From Pseudomonadota bacterium (GTDB lineage: Bacteria; Pseudomonadota; Alphaproteobacteria; Ferrovibrionales; Ferrovibrionaceae): a stretch of 28,467 bases of DNA. Shown in pieces: positions 16,490-25,388 of this stretch (position 1 is the stretch's first letter; each line of letters opens with the position of its first letter). Below the pieces are notes generated by a model. It was not told the DNA's origin, ran no database searches, and worked only from the letters and a program-made list of their open reading frames with translations. The translations under genes and the position numbers were made by a program. Where the stretch lies: the NCBI GenBank assembly GCA_023433835.1, contig JAEYTW010000116.1, forward strand, positions 1 through 28,467, in the 5' to 3' direction.

Positions 16490-16903
16490 TTGGACCGACA
16501 GCAGCACGAACAGGTGGCCAAAGCATTCCTCGACGCGCTCGGGCGCGGCGACACCGCCACCATGTCCCGGTTGAGTACCGACGATCTGACCTGGTGGATC
16601 ATGCCAGGTAACAAGTTTTCCGGCGTCCATGCCAAACAGGCCTATCTGGCTGCCCTGCCGAAGCTCTTCGACAATGCTTGCGGCCCACTCAAGCTGGACT
16701 ATCACGAGACCACCGGCGAGGCAGATCGATTGGCGGTGGTCGCTCGAGGTGATCTGCCGATGAAAGATGGCCGCCACTATCGGAACATCTATCATTTCCT
16801 GCTGCATTTTCGCGACGGCAAGATCTCAAGCGGGCAGGAGTTCACGGACTCGCTGCATATCAACGAGATATTCGGTCCGCCCGATGACCCGCGGGCGGGG
16901 TGA
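16490..16903 (+). CDS. SnoaL/NTF2-like protein (first of two)
   Basis: The start is TTG at 16490, with AAGGAG (16477-16482) 7 bases upstream; an in-frame GTG at 16469 would lie before this ribosome site. The 137-residue product looks like one NTF2-like cone. It has an N-terminal helix pair (QQHEQVAKAFLDALGRGDTA), then LTWWIMPGNKFSGVHAKQAY, then beta strands ending HYRNIYHFLLHFRDGKISSG with the common FRDGKI turn. Members include ketosteroid isomerase, SnoaL cyclases and small-molecule-binding proteins. The catalytic Asp/His set cannot be assigned with confidence. It is the first gene after the candidate operator and 135 bases ahead of an aldo/keto reductase. A second NTF2-like protein of the same length closes the cluster. 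Confidence 0.82.
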   Translation: MDRQQHEQVAKAFLDALGRGDTATMSRLSTDDLTWWIMPGNKFSGVHAKQAYLAALPKLFDNACGPLKLDYHETTGEADRLAVVARGDLPMKDGRHYRNIYHFLLHFRDGKISSGQEFTDSLHINEIFGPPDDPRAG

Positions 16904-17038
16904 CAGCGAAACGCGCCGCATTCCGCTCGACGAATCAAAAGCCAGCTCCCCCACGCCGATCATTCAGCGCACCGACAGCAAACGGGTGCCGAACGGAAGG
17001 CTTCGGCCCGACCGTCGCCGCGCCCTGAGGAGAACGAG

Positions 17039-18100
17039 ATGAAATACAGGACATTGGGAAATACCGGACTGCTGGTTTCGCAGCTCTGCCTGGGCACCAT
17101 GACGTTCAGCGACGGCACCGGCGTCTACAAGCATATCGGCGACGTCGACCAGTCCGCTGCCGACGAACTGGTCAAGGCCAGCGTCGATGCCGGCATCAAT
17201 TTCTTCGACACGGCGGACGTCTATTCCGCCGGGGCGAGCGAGCGCACGCTCGGGCAATCGTTGCGGAATCTCGGGATTCCCCGCAACGAGATCGTGGTGG
17301 CGACGAAGGTCTACAGCCGGATGGGCGGAGGCCGCAACGATGTCGGCGCGTCGCGCGGCCACATCATGGATGCCGTCGAGACGAGCCTGCGCCGTCTGCA
17401 GACTGATCACATCGACCTCTACCAGGTCCACGCCACCGACGTGGTGACCCCGGTGGAAGAGACGCTGCGCGCGCTCGACGATCTGGTCCGGCAGGGCAAG
17501 GTCCGGTATCTGGGCGTGTCCAATTGGCAGGCTTGGCGGATCGCGACGGCGCTAGGCATCTCGGCGCGCGGCAATCTCGAGCGTTTCAATACGCTGCAGG
17601 CCTATTATTCGCTCGCCGGCCGCGACCTGGAGCGCGAACTCGTGCCACTGCTCGAGGCCGAGAAAATGGGCCTCCTGGTCTGGAGCCCGCTCGCGGGCGG
17701 CCTGCTGTCCGGCAAGTTCAGCCGCGAGAACCAGTCGCCGGACGATTCGCGCCGATCCTCGTTCGACTTCCCCATCGTCGACAAGGAGCGTGCCTGGAAC
17801 GTGATCGACGTGCTGAAGCCGATCGCTGACGCGCATGGCTGCAGCCCGGCCCGCATCGCCCTGGCATGGCTGTTGTCCAAACCCGTCGTCACCTCCGTGA
17901 TCGTCGGCGCAAAGCGCCTCGGCCAGCTCGAGGACAATCTCGCCGCGGTGGATGTCGCGTTGAGCGGCGATGAGGTCGCGCGGCTCGACGCGGTCAGCGA
18001 GCTGCCGCCGGAATATCCCGGCTGGATGCTCGCCACCCAGGGTGCCGATCGGCTGGGTCCGGTCGATTTGTGGGCCGATAAGACGTCGCCCACGTCGTGA
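17039..18100 (+). CDS. Aldo/keto reductase (second in window)
   Basis: 353 residues, AKR barrel; ATG with AGGAG (17028-17032) 6 bases upstream. It opens MKYRTLGNTGLLVSQLCLGT. The catalytic tetrad is Asp57 and Tyr62 (FDTADVYS), Lys90 (VATKVYS) and His131 (YQVHATD). VWSPLAGGLLSGKFSREN and VIVGAKRLGQLEDNL are the NADPH-binding landmarks. It shares layout and many motifs with the reductase at 7223 (NDVGASR against NDVGSSR, ETLRALDDLV against ETMRALDDLV), so the two are paralogues of one subfamily. It probably reduces an aldehyde or ketone made or used by the SDR next door. The SDR follows after 93 bases, which include a GGCGCC-5-GGCGCC hairpin (18117-18133) but no T-run, so read-through is likely. 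Confidence 0.93.
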   Translation: MKYRTLGNTGLLVSQLCLGTMTFSDGTGVYKHIGDVDQSAADELVKASVDAGINFFDTADVYSAGASERTLGQSLRNLGIPRNEIVVATKVYSRMGGGRNDVGASRGHIMDAVETSLRRLQTDHIDLYQVHATDVVTPVEETLRALDDLVRQGKVRYLGVSNWQAWRIATALGISARGNLERFNTLQAYYSLAGRDLERELVPLLEAEKMGLLVWSPLAGGLLSGKFSRENQSPDDSRRSSFDFPIVDKERAWNVIDVLKPIADAHGCSPARIALAWLLSKPVVTSVIVGAKRLGQLEDNLAAVDVALSGDEVARLDAVSELPPEYPGWMLATQGADRLGPVDLWADKTSPTS

Positions 18101-18193
18101 CCGGTGCCGGCGGGAAGGCGCCTTGTCGGCGCCCCCCGGTCCGAAGCGATGAGTAGGCGGCGACAGGCCGCCCGAAGCCAGGAGAACAGGATC

Positions 18194-18943
18194 ATGAGCA
18201 ATCGACTGGACGGAAAGGTCGCCGTCGTCACCGGCGCTTCCAAGGGACTGGGCGCGGCGATCGCGCGGGCCTTCGGTGCGGAGGGAGCGCGCGTCGTGGT
18301 GAACTATGCCGCGAGCAGGGAGGCCGCGGAACGGGTGGTAGCGGACATCGTCGTCGGCGGCGGCACGGCGACCGCCGTCAAGGCCGACATGAGCGATCCC
18401 GCGCAAGTGGAAGGGCTCTTTGCGACCGCGACCAGGACTTACGGGCGCGTCGACATCCTGGTCAACAACGCCGGGGTCTATGACTTCCAGCCGCTGGAGA
18501 ACATCTCGATCGAGCTTTTCCGCCGGCACATGGAGCTCAACGTCTTCGGCTATCTGCTCGCCGTAAGGGAAGCGGTGAAATACATGCCCGAGGGCGGCAG
18601 CATCGTGAATATGTCGTCGACCGTGACGATCTTCGGTCCCGAAAACGCCTCCGTCTACACTGCGAGCAAGGGGGCGATCGACGGCTTGACCCGGGCGCTC
18701 TCGAACGAGTTGGCCCCGCGCCGGATCCGCGTCAACGCGATCAAGCCTGGCGTGGTCGATACCGACGGCGTGGAGGCCGGCGGCTTTCTCCACAGCGATT
18801 TCGGTCCGGCCATCACCGCCGCGACGCCGCTGAAGCGCCTGGGCATCCCGGCGGATGTCGCGCCCGCGGCGGTCTTCCTCGCCTCCGACGAGTCGAGTTG
18901 GACCACCGGCGAATTCTTCGTCTTGGCCGGCGGCCATCGCTGA
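18194..18943 (+). CDS. Short-chain dehydrogenase/reductase, FabG-like
   Basis: 249 residues from the ATG at 18194, with AGGAGA (18180-18185) 8 bases upstream; the frame is open further 5' but without Rossmann-like sequence. A classical SDR: cofactor loop TGASKGLG (13-20), NNAG (91-94), catalytic Ser142 (VNMSSTV), Tyr155 and Lys159 (YTASKG), and INAIKPG-type AIKPGVV. Asn37 after the second strand (VVVNYAAS) suggests NADP(H). The C-terminus ends in the usual substrate-loop and dimer region (GEFFVLAGGHR). It oxidises or reduces a hydroxyl/keto group; the substrate is unknown. Together with the AKR and the two NTF2-like proteins it forms a four-gene plus-strand cluster. Confidence 0.93.
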   Translation: MSNRLDGKVAVVTGASKGLGAAIARAFGAEGARVVVNYAASREAAERVVADIVVGGGTATAVKADMSDPAQVEGLFATATRTYGRVDILVNNAGVYDFQPLENISIELFRRHMELNVFGYLLAVREAVKYMPEGGSIVNMSSTVTIFGPENASVYTASKGAIDGLTRALSNELAPRRIRVNAIKPGVVDTDGVEAGGFLHSDFGPAITAATPLKRLGIPADVAPAAVFLASDESSWTTGEFFVLAGGHR

Positions 18944-18991
18944 ACCCGAAGCAAATTTATGCCGCCCGATGGCGGCGCTGGAGATATCGAC

Positions 18992-19405
18992 ATGACGACG
19001 AACACCGAAAGGACCCCGGGCCAGGTGGTCCAGCATTATCTCGACACCTTCTTCAGGAAGGATGTCGAAAAAACTCTCGAATGCCTGACCGACGACGTGG
19101 TGTGGAAGGTTCAGGGTGCGCCTGAGGTGCCGACGATCGGGCTGCTGCATGGCCGCGACCAAGTTCGCGCCTGGATGGCGCTGTTCCCGACGAATTTCGA
19201 GCCGCTCGCATTCCATATCGAACGAATGTTCGAAAGCGGCGACCAGGTCGTGATCACCGGCAATTTCAGGCACCGTATCCTCAGCACCGGCAAGCCGTTC
19301 TCCAGCGATTTCGCGGCGATTTGCTCAGTGCGGGACGGCAAGGTCAGTGCCTATAACTTCATCGAGGATTCCTACGCGCTCTGGCGGGCGTTCCAGCCCG
19401 ACTGA
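18992..19405 (+). CDS. SnoaL/NTF2-like protein (second of two)
   Basis: The ATG at 18992 is chosen over the ATG at 18959, because GGAG (18980-18983) lies 8 bases upstream and the conserved part starts only after it. The 137-residue product reads TPGQVVQHYLDTFFRKDVEKTLECLTDDVVWKV, an NTF2-like helix pair with the Asp-Asp-Val-Val-Trp turn common in SnoaL-like proteins. It then has IGLLHGRDQVRAWM, VITGNFRH and FAAICSVRDGKVSAYNFIED. It is likely a small-molecule-binding protein or isomerase/cyclase-like enzyme acting with the SDR 48 bases upstream. It is only distantly similar to the first SnoaL-like protein, so it is not a recent duplicate. It converges on the LysR gene with a 22-base gap and no clear terminator. 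Confidence 0.87.
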   Translation: MTTNTERTPGQVVQHYLDTFFRKDVEKTLECLTDDVVWKVQGAPEVPTIGLLHGRDQVRAWMALFPTNFEPLAFHIERMFESGDQVVITGNFRHRILSTGKPFSSDFAAICSVRDGKVSAYNFIEDSYALWRAFQPD

Positions 19406-19427
19406 CCGAGACAGCCGCCGCGGACGG

Positions 19428-20324
19428 TCAGGTGCTCATCCGGCGTGCGGAAAGTTGGGGATTGGCCTGCATCACCTGCTCGGACAGGAAATCCCCGACC
19501 GCCTTCACGCGGGCCGAGGCGACGAGATCGGCGTGGGTCACCAGCCACACCTCGGCGCTGAACATCTGGTCGGACGGGACCACAGCGACGAAATCGTCCC
19601 GCGTCGCCAGGAAATCCGGGATGACCGCCAGCCCCAGCCCGGCCCGCACGGCGGCGATCTGGGTGGGCAGGCTGCTGGTGACCAGCGCGATCTTGCAAGC
19701 CGGGTGTTCCCGGGCAAGCCAGATCGCCGCCGGCATGAAGGCATGGCTGTCGTCCCAGGCAATGAAGTGCCGGCCGCCCAGCGGCTCGCCTTCGATGGCC
19801 GGGTGTTGCTCGACGTAGTCCCTGCTGCCATAGACCGAATAGGTCATATGGCCGACGCGCCGTACCATCAGATTGCCGCGCATGGGCCTCACGACGCGCA
19901 GCGCGATGTCCGCCTCGCGTCGGCCGAGCTCGGCCGTTGCGGTGTTCGTGATGAGTTCCAGGCAAATGCCGGGATACCGTTCCCGAAACGCCGGCAAGGC
20001 AGGAATGATCAGATCGGTCGCCAGATTTTCCGATGTCGCCAGACGCACAGTGCCGGTCGGCTTCTTGTCGAGGCCGGCCGCACCACGCTCCAGCGCCATG
20101 ATACCGTCCTCGACCAGTTCGGCATGCCGCAGCACCTCACGCCCTTCGTCCGTCAGTGAATAGCCGGTCTGGTGGCGTTGGAAGAGCGTCATGCCCATGC
20201 TCGCCTCGAGCTCGGCTATACGACGGCTGACGGTGGACTGGCTCACCTTCAGGTTTGCCGAGGTCTGGGTGAGGCTGCCAGTCCGCGCAACGGCGAGAAA
20301 ATACCGTAGGTCGTTCCAGTCCAT
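19428..20324 (-). CDS. LysR-family transcriptional regulator
   Basis: 298 residues. The N-terminal winged helix-turn-helix (1-60) reads WNDLRYFLAVARTGSLTQTS, then LKVSQSTVSRRIAELE. An effector-binding domain of the periplasmic-binding type (about 90-290) follows, with GTVRLATSENLATDLIIP, ADIALRVVRP and AVRAGLGLAVIPDF. The N-terminus resembles the AaeR/CrgA-like branch that often controls aldehyde or aromatic stress genes. It lies at the end of the SnoaL-AKR-SDR-SnoaL cluster and converges on it. Its upstream region shares a 13-base sequence (one mismatch) with the cluster's promoter, so it is the likely regulator of both. Effector unknown. Confidence 0.93.
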   Translation of the reverse strand: MDWNDLRYFLAVARTGSLTQTSANLKVSQSTVSRRIAELEASMGMTLFQRHQTGYSLTDEGREVLRHAELVEDGIMALERGAAGLDKKPTGTVRLATSENLATDLIIPALPAFRERYPGICLELITNTATAELGRREADIALRVVRPMRGNLMVRRVGHMTYSVYGSRDYVEQHPAIEGEPLGGRHFIAWDDSHAFMPAAIWLAREHPACKIALVTSSLPTQIAAVRAGLGLAVIPDFLATRDDFVAVVPSDQMFSAEVWLVTHADLVASARVKAVGDFLSEQVMQANPQLSARRMST

Positions 20325-20329
20325 GCATC

Positions 20330-20379
20330 GTTTTCCATTTTTGCGCGACAGTCGGACCTTATCATTTGTTGTTTTCCAT
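20330..20379 (-). promoter_or_regulatory. Repeated half-site upstream of the LysR gene
   Basis: GTTTTCCATTTTT (20330-20342) matches GTTTTCTATTTTT at 16379-16391 in 12 of 13 positions. A second GTTTTCCAT lies at 20371-20379, in the same orientation and 41 bases away. They fall between the LysR start (20324) and the MBL-fold gene, in the place expected for autoregulation. Without the second inverted arm these are half-sites only. Confidence 0.5.
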
Positions 20380-20467
20380 GACAGCTGGCGATGTATTGCG
20401 GCGATGGCTCTCCAGCCCTGGCGCCCGCATACTGCCGCTGATCGGTCTTAAGTGGGGGTCCATCATC

Positions 20468-21463
20468 ATGTCGCCCGTGCGCCTGCTGGCCTTGCTGGTT
20501 TTCTTGCTGCTGGCGATTCTCGGCTGGTTCGCCTATCGCCTGACCTCGGCGCCGAATCTCGACGCCTATGCCGATCGCCTGATGCCGCCGTCGCCGGTCT
20601 CGCCCGGGCATATGAGCGCGACCTTCCTCGGCAATACCACGGTGTTGTTCGACGATGGCGAGACCGCGATCCTCACCGATGGTTTCTTCACCCGCCCCAG
20701 CGCCTTCAAGCTGCTGACCGGCAAGATCCAGCCGAGCCGCGAGGTGATCGCCGCCAGCCTCCACCAGGCCGGGATCGGCAAGCTCGCCGCCGTCGTCGTC
20801 AGCCATTCCAATTATGATCATGCGATGGATGCGCCGGAAATCGCGCACGAGACCGGCGCGTTGCTGATCGGCTCGGCGTCGACCGCCAATATCGGGCGCG
20901 GCTGGGGCTTGCCGGAAAACCAGATCGTGGTCGCCAAGCACGGGGAGGTTTTCCGTTTCGGGAAGTTCGAGATCAGCATGTGGCCCTCGGCCCATGTCGC
21001 CGATGCCCGCTGGCCGACCGGCGAGATCACCGAGCCGCTGCGCTCGCCCGCCAATGCCGGCGATTATCGCGACGGCGGTACCCATGCGATCCTGATCAGC
21101 CATGCCGGGCGGAACATGCTGCTCAGCGCGTCCGCCAGCTTCATGCCGGGCGCCCTGCGGGGCGTGAAGGCCGAGGTGATCTTCCTGGGCGTCGGGCTGC
21201 TGGGGCGCCAGGGTCTGGAGCGGCAGGAAGACTACTGGCGCGAGATGGTGACCAAGCTCGAGGGCCGCCGCGCCATCCTGGTGCACTGGGACAATTTCAC
21301 CTTGCCGCTCGACCGGCCGCTGGTGCCGCTGCCCCGGCAGTTCGACGATCTCGACGTCACGATGAACGTGCTGACCAAGCTTGGCCGCGAGGACAATGTC
21401 GAAGTTCGCCTGCCCGTCGCCTGGCAGCCCTTCGACCCGTTCATCGGCCTGCCGCCGCGTTAG
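20468..21463 (+). CDS. Membrane-anchored metallo-beta-lactamase-fold protein
   Basis: 331 residues from the ATG at 20468; the frame extends to a TTG at 20366, but MSPVRLLALLVFLLLAILGW starts as a clear membrane anchor (about 5-24). The rest should face the periplasm. The fold is marked by ATFLGNTTVLFDDGETAILTDGFF (in two parts, about 51-74), VVVSHSNYDHAMDAPE (110-125), GTHAILISHAGRNMLL (204-219) and AILVHWDNFT with His273. The metal motif HxHxDH reads His113-Ser-Asn115-Tyr-Asp117-His118, so the second His is Asn. It may be a hydrolase with altered metal binding; no substrate can be named. It stands between the LysR gene (divergent) and aroA (convergent), and has its own terminator. Confidence 0.82.
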   Translation: MSPVRLLALLVFLLLAILGWFAYRLTSAPNLDAYADRLMPPSPVSPGHMSATFLGNTTVLFDDGETAILTDGFFTRPSAFKLLTGKIQPSREVIAASLHQAGIGKLAAVVVSHSNYDHAMDAPEIAHETGALLIGSASTANIGRGWGLPENQIVVAKHGEVFRFGKFEISMWPSAHVADARWPTGEITEPLRSPANAGDYRDGGTHAILISHAGRNMLLSASASFMPGALRGVKAEVIFLGVGLLGRQGLERQEDYWREMVTKLEGRRAILVHWDNFTLPLDRPLVPLPRQFDDLDVTMNVLTKLGREDNVEVRLPVAWQPFDPFIGLPPR

Positions 21464-21509
21464 AGCATCCCGCGTCCTCTTGGACGCGGATAAGATGCTC
21501 CAAGTTTTT
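21463..21509. terminator. Rho-independent terminator between the MBL-fold gene and aroA
   Basis: Two nested stems: GAGCATC (21463-21469) with GATGCTC (21494-21500), and CCGCGTCC (21470-21477) with GGACGCGG (21482-21489) around a TCTT loop. TTTTT follows at 21505-21509. It lies between convergent stops and can end transcripts from the plus strand; the stem could also serve aroA. Confidence 0.8.
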
Positions 21510-21512
21510 GAT

Positions 21513-22778
21513 CTAGGCTTCGAGCGCTACGCCAAGCGAGGCCAGCGCCTGCCAGTAGCCGGGATAGGTCTTGGCGACGCAGCCGGGATCCAGGATGGTG
21601 ATGCCGCCGATCTTGAGGCCGGCCAGCGCGAAACTCATCGCGATGCGGTGGTCGGCGTAGGTCTCGATGCGGGTGGGCAGGGTCTGGCCGGCCAGCGCGG
21701 GATCGGCCGCGACGATCAGGTCGTCGCCGTCCTCGGTCCCCAGGCCCGGCCGGATGCGCGACAGTTCGGTCGCGAGTGCCGCGACTCGGTCGCATTCCTT
21801 GACGCGCAGATTGGCGATGCCGGTGAAGCGGACCGGGTAGGCGTTGAAGGCGGCAAGCACCGCCAGCGTCGGCACGGCATCCTGGATCTGCGAACCGTCG
21901 ATCTCGGCCGGCATGTTCGGGAAGGCCGAGATCAGCGCCCAGGCCCGGGCGTCGGGCTGGGTGAAGGCATCAGCGGCGGTGCCGAGATCGATCGCGCCGC
22001 CGGTCAGCCTTTCCGCCGCCCACAGATAGGTGGCGGCCGAGGCATCGGGCTCGATCAGGAAATCGGTGGCGGTATAGCCCGTCGGCGCCACGGTCCAGGC
22101 CCCCTCGCCCGTCGCCTCGATGCGGGCGCCGAACCGCGCCATCGCCGCGAGCGTCAGGTCGACATAGCCGCGGGCCCCGATCTTCTCGCCCTGCAGCGAG
22201 ACGTCGACCGGCCCGCGGCCGCAGGCGGCGAGCATCAGCAGCGCGGAGACATACTGGCTGGACAGCCCGGCATCGATGGTGACGGCCCGACCGTCGAACC
22301 CCCCGCGGCCATGGACCGTCACGGGCGGGCAACCCGTGGCGGCCTCGACCGCCACGCCCAGGCGGGTCAGGGCCTCGATCAGCGGGGCGATCGGCCGCTT
22401 GCGCATATGGGCATCGCCGTCGACCACCACCGTGCCGTCGACCAGCGCGGTGGCAGCGGTCAGGAAACGGGTGGCGGTGCCGGCATTGCCGAGGAACAAC
22501 GGTTGCGCCGGCGCCTGCAGCCGGCCGGTGCCGCTGACGACGAAGGTGGTGGCATCGGGTTCGGCGATTTCGACGCCCATCGCCGCCAGCGCCTCGGCCA
22601 TGCGGGCGGTGTCGTCGCTCTTCAACGCCCCGTCCAGACGGCTGGTGCCGCGGGCCAGCGCGGCCAGCAGCAGCGCGCGATTGGTGATCGACTTCGAGCC
22701 GGGCGGGGCGACGCGGCCGCGCAGCGGATGCGCCGGCGGCACGATGCGCAAGGCGGGAACGGACAGGAAATCGGACAT
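21513..22778 (-). CDS. aroA: 3-phosphoshikimate 1-carboxyvinyltransferase (EPSP synthase)
   Basis: 421 residues, two inverse beta/alpha domains. Shikimate-pathway step: shikimate-3-phosphate + PEP give EPSP. Substrate-binding motifs are present: PPGSKSITNRALLLAALA with Lys29, Ser30 and Arg34; LGNAGTATRFLTA with Gly100, Thr101 and Arg104; DAHMRKRPI (122-130); LSSQYVSALLMLA; NLRVKECDRVAALATEL; DHRIAMSFALAGL; and a C-terminal CVAKTYPGYW. The Gly of the NAGTA loop is unchanged, so no glyphosate insensitivity is implied. Alphaproteobacterial aroA more often sits beside cmk-rpsA; here it lies 43 bases after ntrC on the same strand, probably read through from dusB-ntrBC. The ribosome site is weak (GGAG 12 bases before the ATG). 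A second aroA may exist elsewhere. Confidence 0.95.
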   Translation of the reverse strand: MSDFLSVPALRIVPPAHPLRGRVAPPGSKSITNRALLLAALARGTSRLDGALKSDDTARMAEALAAMGVEIAEPDATTFVVSGTGRLQAPAQPLFLGNAGTATRFLTAATALVDGTVVVDGDAHMRKRPIAPLIEALTRLGVAVEAATGCPPVTVHGRGGFDGRAVTIDAGLSSQYVSALLMLAACGRGPVDVSLQGEKIGARGYVDLTLAAMARFGARIEATGEGAWTVAPTGYTATDFLIEPDASAATYLWAAERLTGGAIDLGTAADAFTQPDARAWALISAFPNMPAEIDGSQIQDAVPTLAVLAAFNAYPVRFTGIANLRVKECDRVAALATELSRIRPGLGTEDGDDLIVAADPALAGQTLPTRIETYADHRIAMSFALAGLKIGGITILDPGCVAKTYPGYWQALASLGVALEA

Positions 22779-22821
22779 CGGGCGCGGCGTCTCCGGCTGG
22801 AAGAAACGCCCCTTCCCTAGC

Positions 22822-24257
<1,436 letters not shown>

Positions 24258-24261
<4 letters not shown>

Positions 24262-25388
24262 TCTGGCGCAACCTCATGCAGGGGCAACCGCACATTGAAC
24301 TCGGTGCGACGGGGGCGACTGTCGCATTCGATCACGCCGCCATGGTCGCCGATGATCTTGGCGACCAAGGCGAGGCCGAGGCCGGTCCCGTTGTTCTTGG
24401 TGGTGACGAAGGGATCGAACAGATGGGCCTTCAGGTCTTCGGGCACGCCGGGGCCGTTGTCGATCACCGTGACCTCGAGCGGCAGGTGAATGCGTTCGGG
24501 GGTGCCGCGCACCGCCAGCCGCACGCCGTGGCGATAGGCGGTGGCCAGCATGATTTCCGAGCCGGGTTCGGTCGCCGCCTCCGCAGCGTTCTTGATCAGG
24601 TTCAGGAAGACCTGGACCAGCTGGTCGCGATTGCCCAGCACCGGCGGCAGCGAGGGGTCGTAGCGTTCGATGAAGCGGACATGACGGCCGAAACCGGCCT
24701 GCGCCACCTTGCGCACATGCTCGAGCACCTGATGGATGTTGACCGGCCCGCGCTCGATCGGGCGCTTGTCGGAGAACACTTCCATCGAATCGACCAGCGC
24801 CTTGATCCGGTCGACCTCGTCGACGATCAGCTGGGTCAGGTTGCGGTCCTGGGCCGAGGCCGACAGTTCCAGGAGCTGGGCGGCGCCGCGGATGCCCGAC
24901 AGCGGGTTCTTCACCTCATGGGCCAGCACCGCCGCCATGCCGGTGACCGAGCGGGCGGCGCCGCGATGGGTCAGCTGGCGGTCGATCTTGTGGGCCATCG
25001 TGCGCTCGGTGAACTGCAGCACCACCGAGCCCGGCATTTCCGGGATGGCCGAGGCCTGCAGGTCGACCAGCCGCGGCGTGGCGAAGCGCGGCGTCGCCAG
25101 TTCGATGCCGTGTTCGGAAACCGATGCTGGATAGCGCGCCACCTGGTCGGCCAGCGCCACGACGGGCGAGTCCTTCGGCACGAGATCGTCAAGGCGATGC
25201 TTGGCCAATTGCGTCGCCGACAGCGCGAAGAAATTTTCGGCCGCCGGATTGGCATAGCGCACCAGCGTGTCGGCCCCGATCACCAGCACGGGGTCCGACA
25301 GGGCCCCCAGGATGGCACCGGGATCGACGGGTGGCTCTGGCAGGCGGGCGAGGTTATCGCTGACCAGCTCGACCGCCTTGCGCCTCAT
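24258..25388 (-). CDS. ntrB: Nitrogen regulation sensor kinase NtrB
   Basis: 376 residues, cytoplasmic, no membrane helix. The N-terminal PAS domain (about 25-130) reads LGALSDPVLVIGADTLVRYANPAAENFF in two parts. Phospho-acceptor His157 lies in VLAHEVKNPLSGIRGAAQLL. The ATPase shows NLIKNAAEAA, DNGPGVP, FDPFVTTKNNGTGLGLALV. NtrB phosphorylates or dephosphorylates NtrC under control of PII (GlnB/GlnK), which binds the kinase. Stop and start codons overlap on both sides: ATGA with dusB upstream and ATGA with ntrC downstream. So dusB-ntrB-ntrC is one tightly coupled unit. Confidence 0.97.

Noticed and set aside
18117..18133. GGCGCC-TTGTC-GGCGCC hairpin as a terminator between the AKR and SDR genes
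   Set aside because: The stem is only 6 bp with no T-run, and the SDR has no obvious promoter of its own; read-through is more likely.
20366..20467. N-terminal extension of the MBL-fold protein from the TTG at 20366
   Set aside because: The extra 34 residues are not family-like and place a membrane anchor internally; the ATG at 20468 gives a standard anchor.
16248..21512. Genomic island bounded by attachment sites
   Set aside because: No integrase, tRNA or matching direct repeats were seen at the two ends, and base composition is like the flanks apart from the short AT-rich promoter. An insertion is inferred only from gene order.
22479..22486. Glyphosate-insensitive EPSP synthase
   Set aside because: The NAGTA loop keeps its Gly, and sequence alone cannot show insensitivity.
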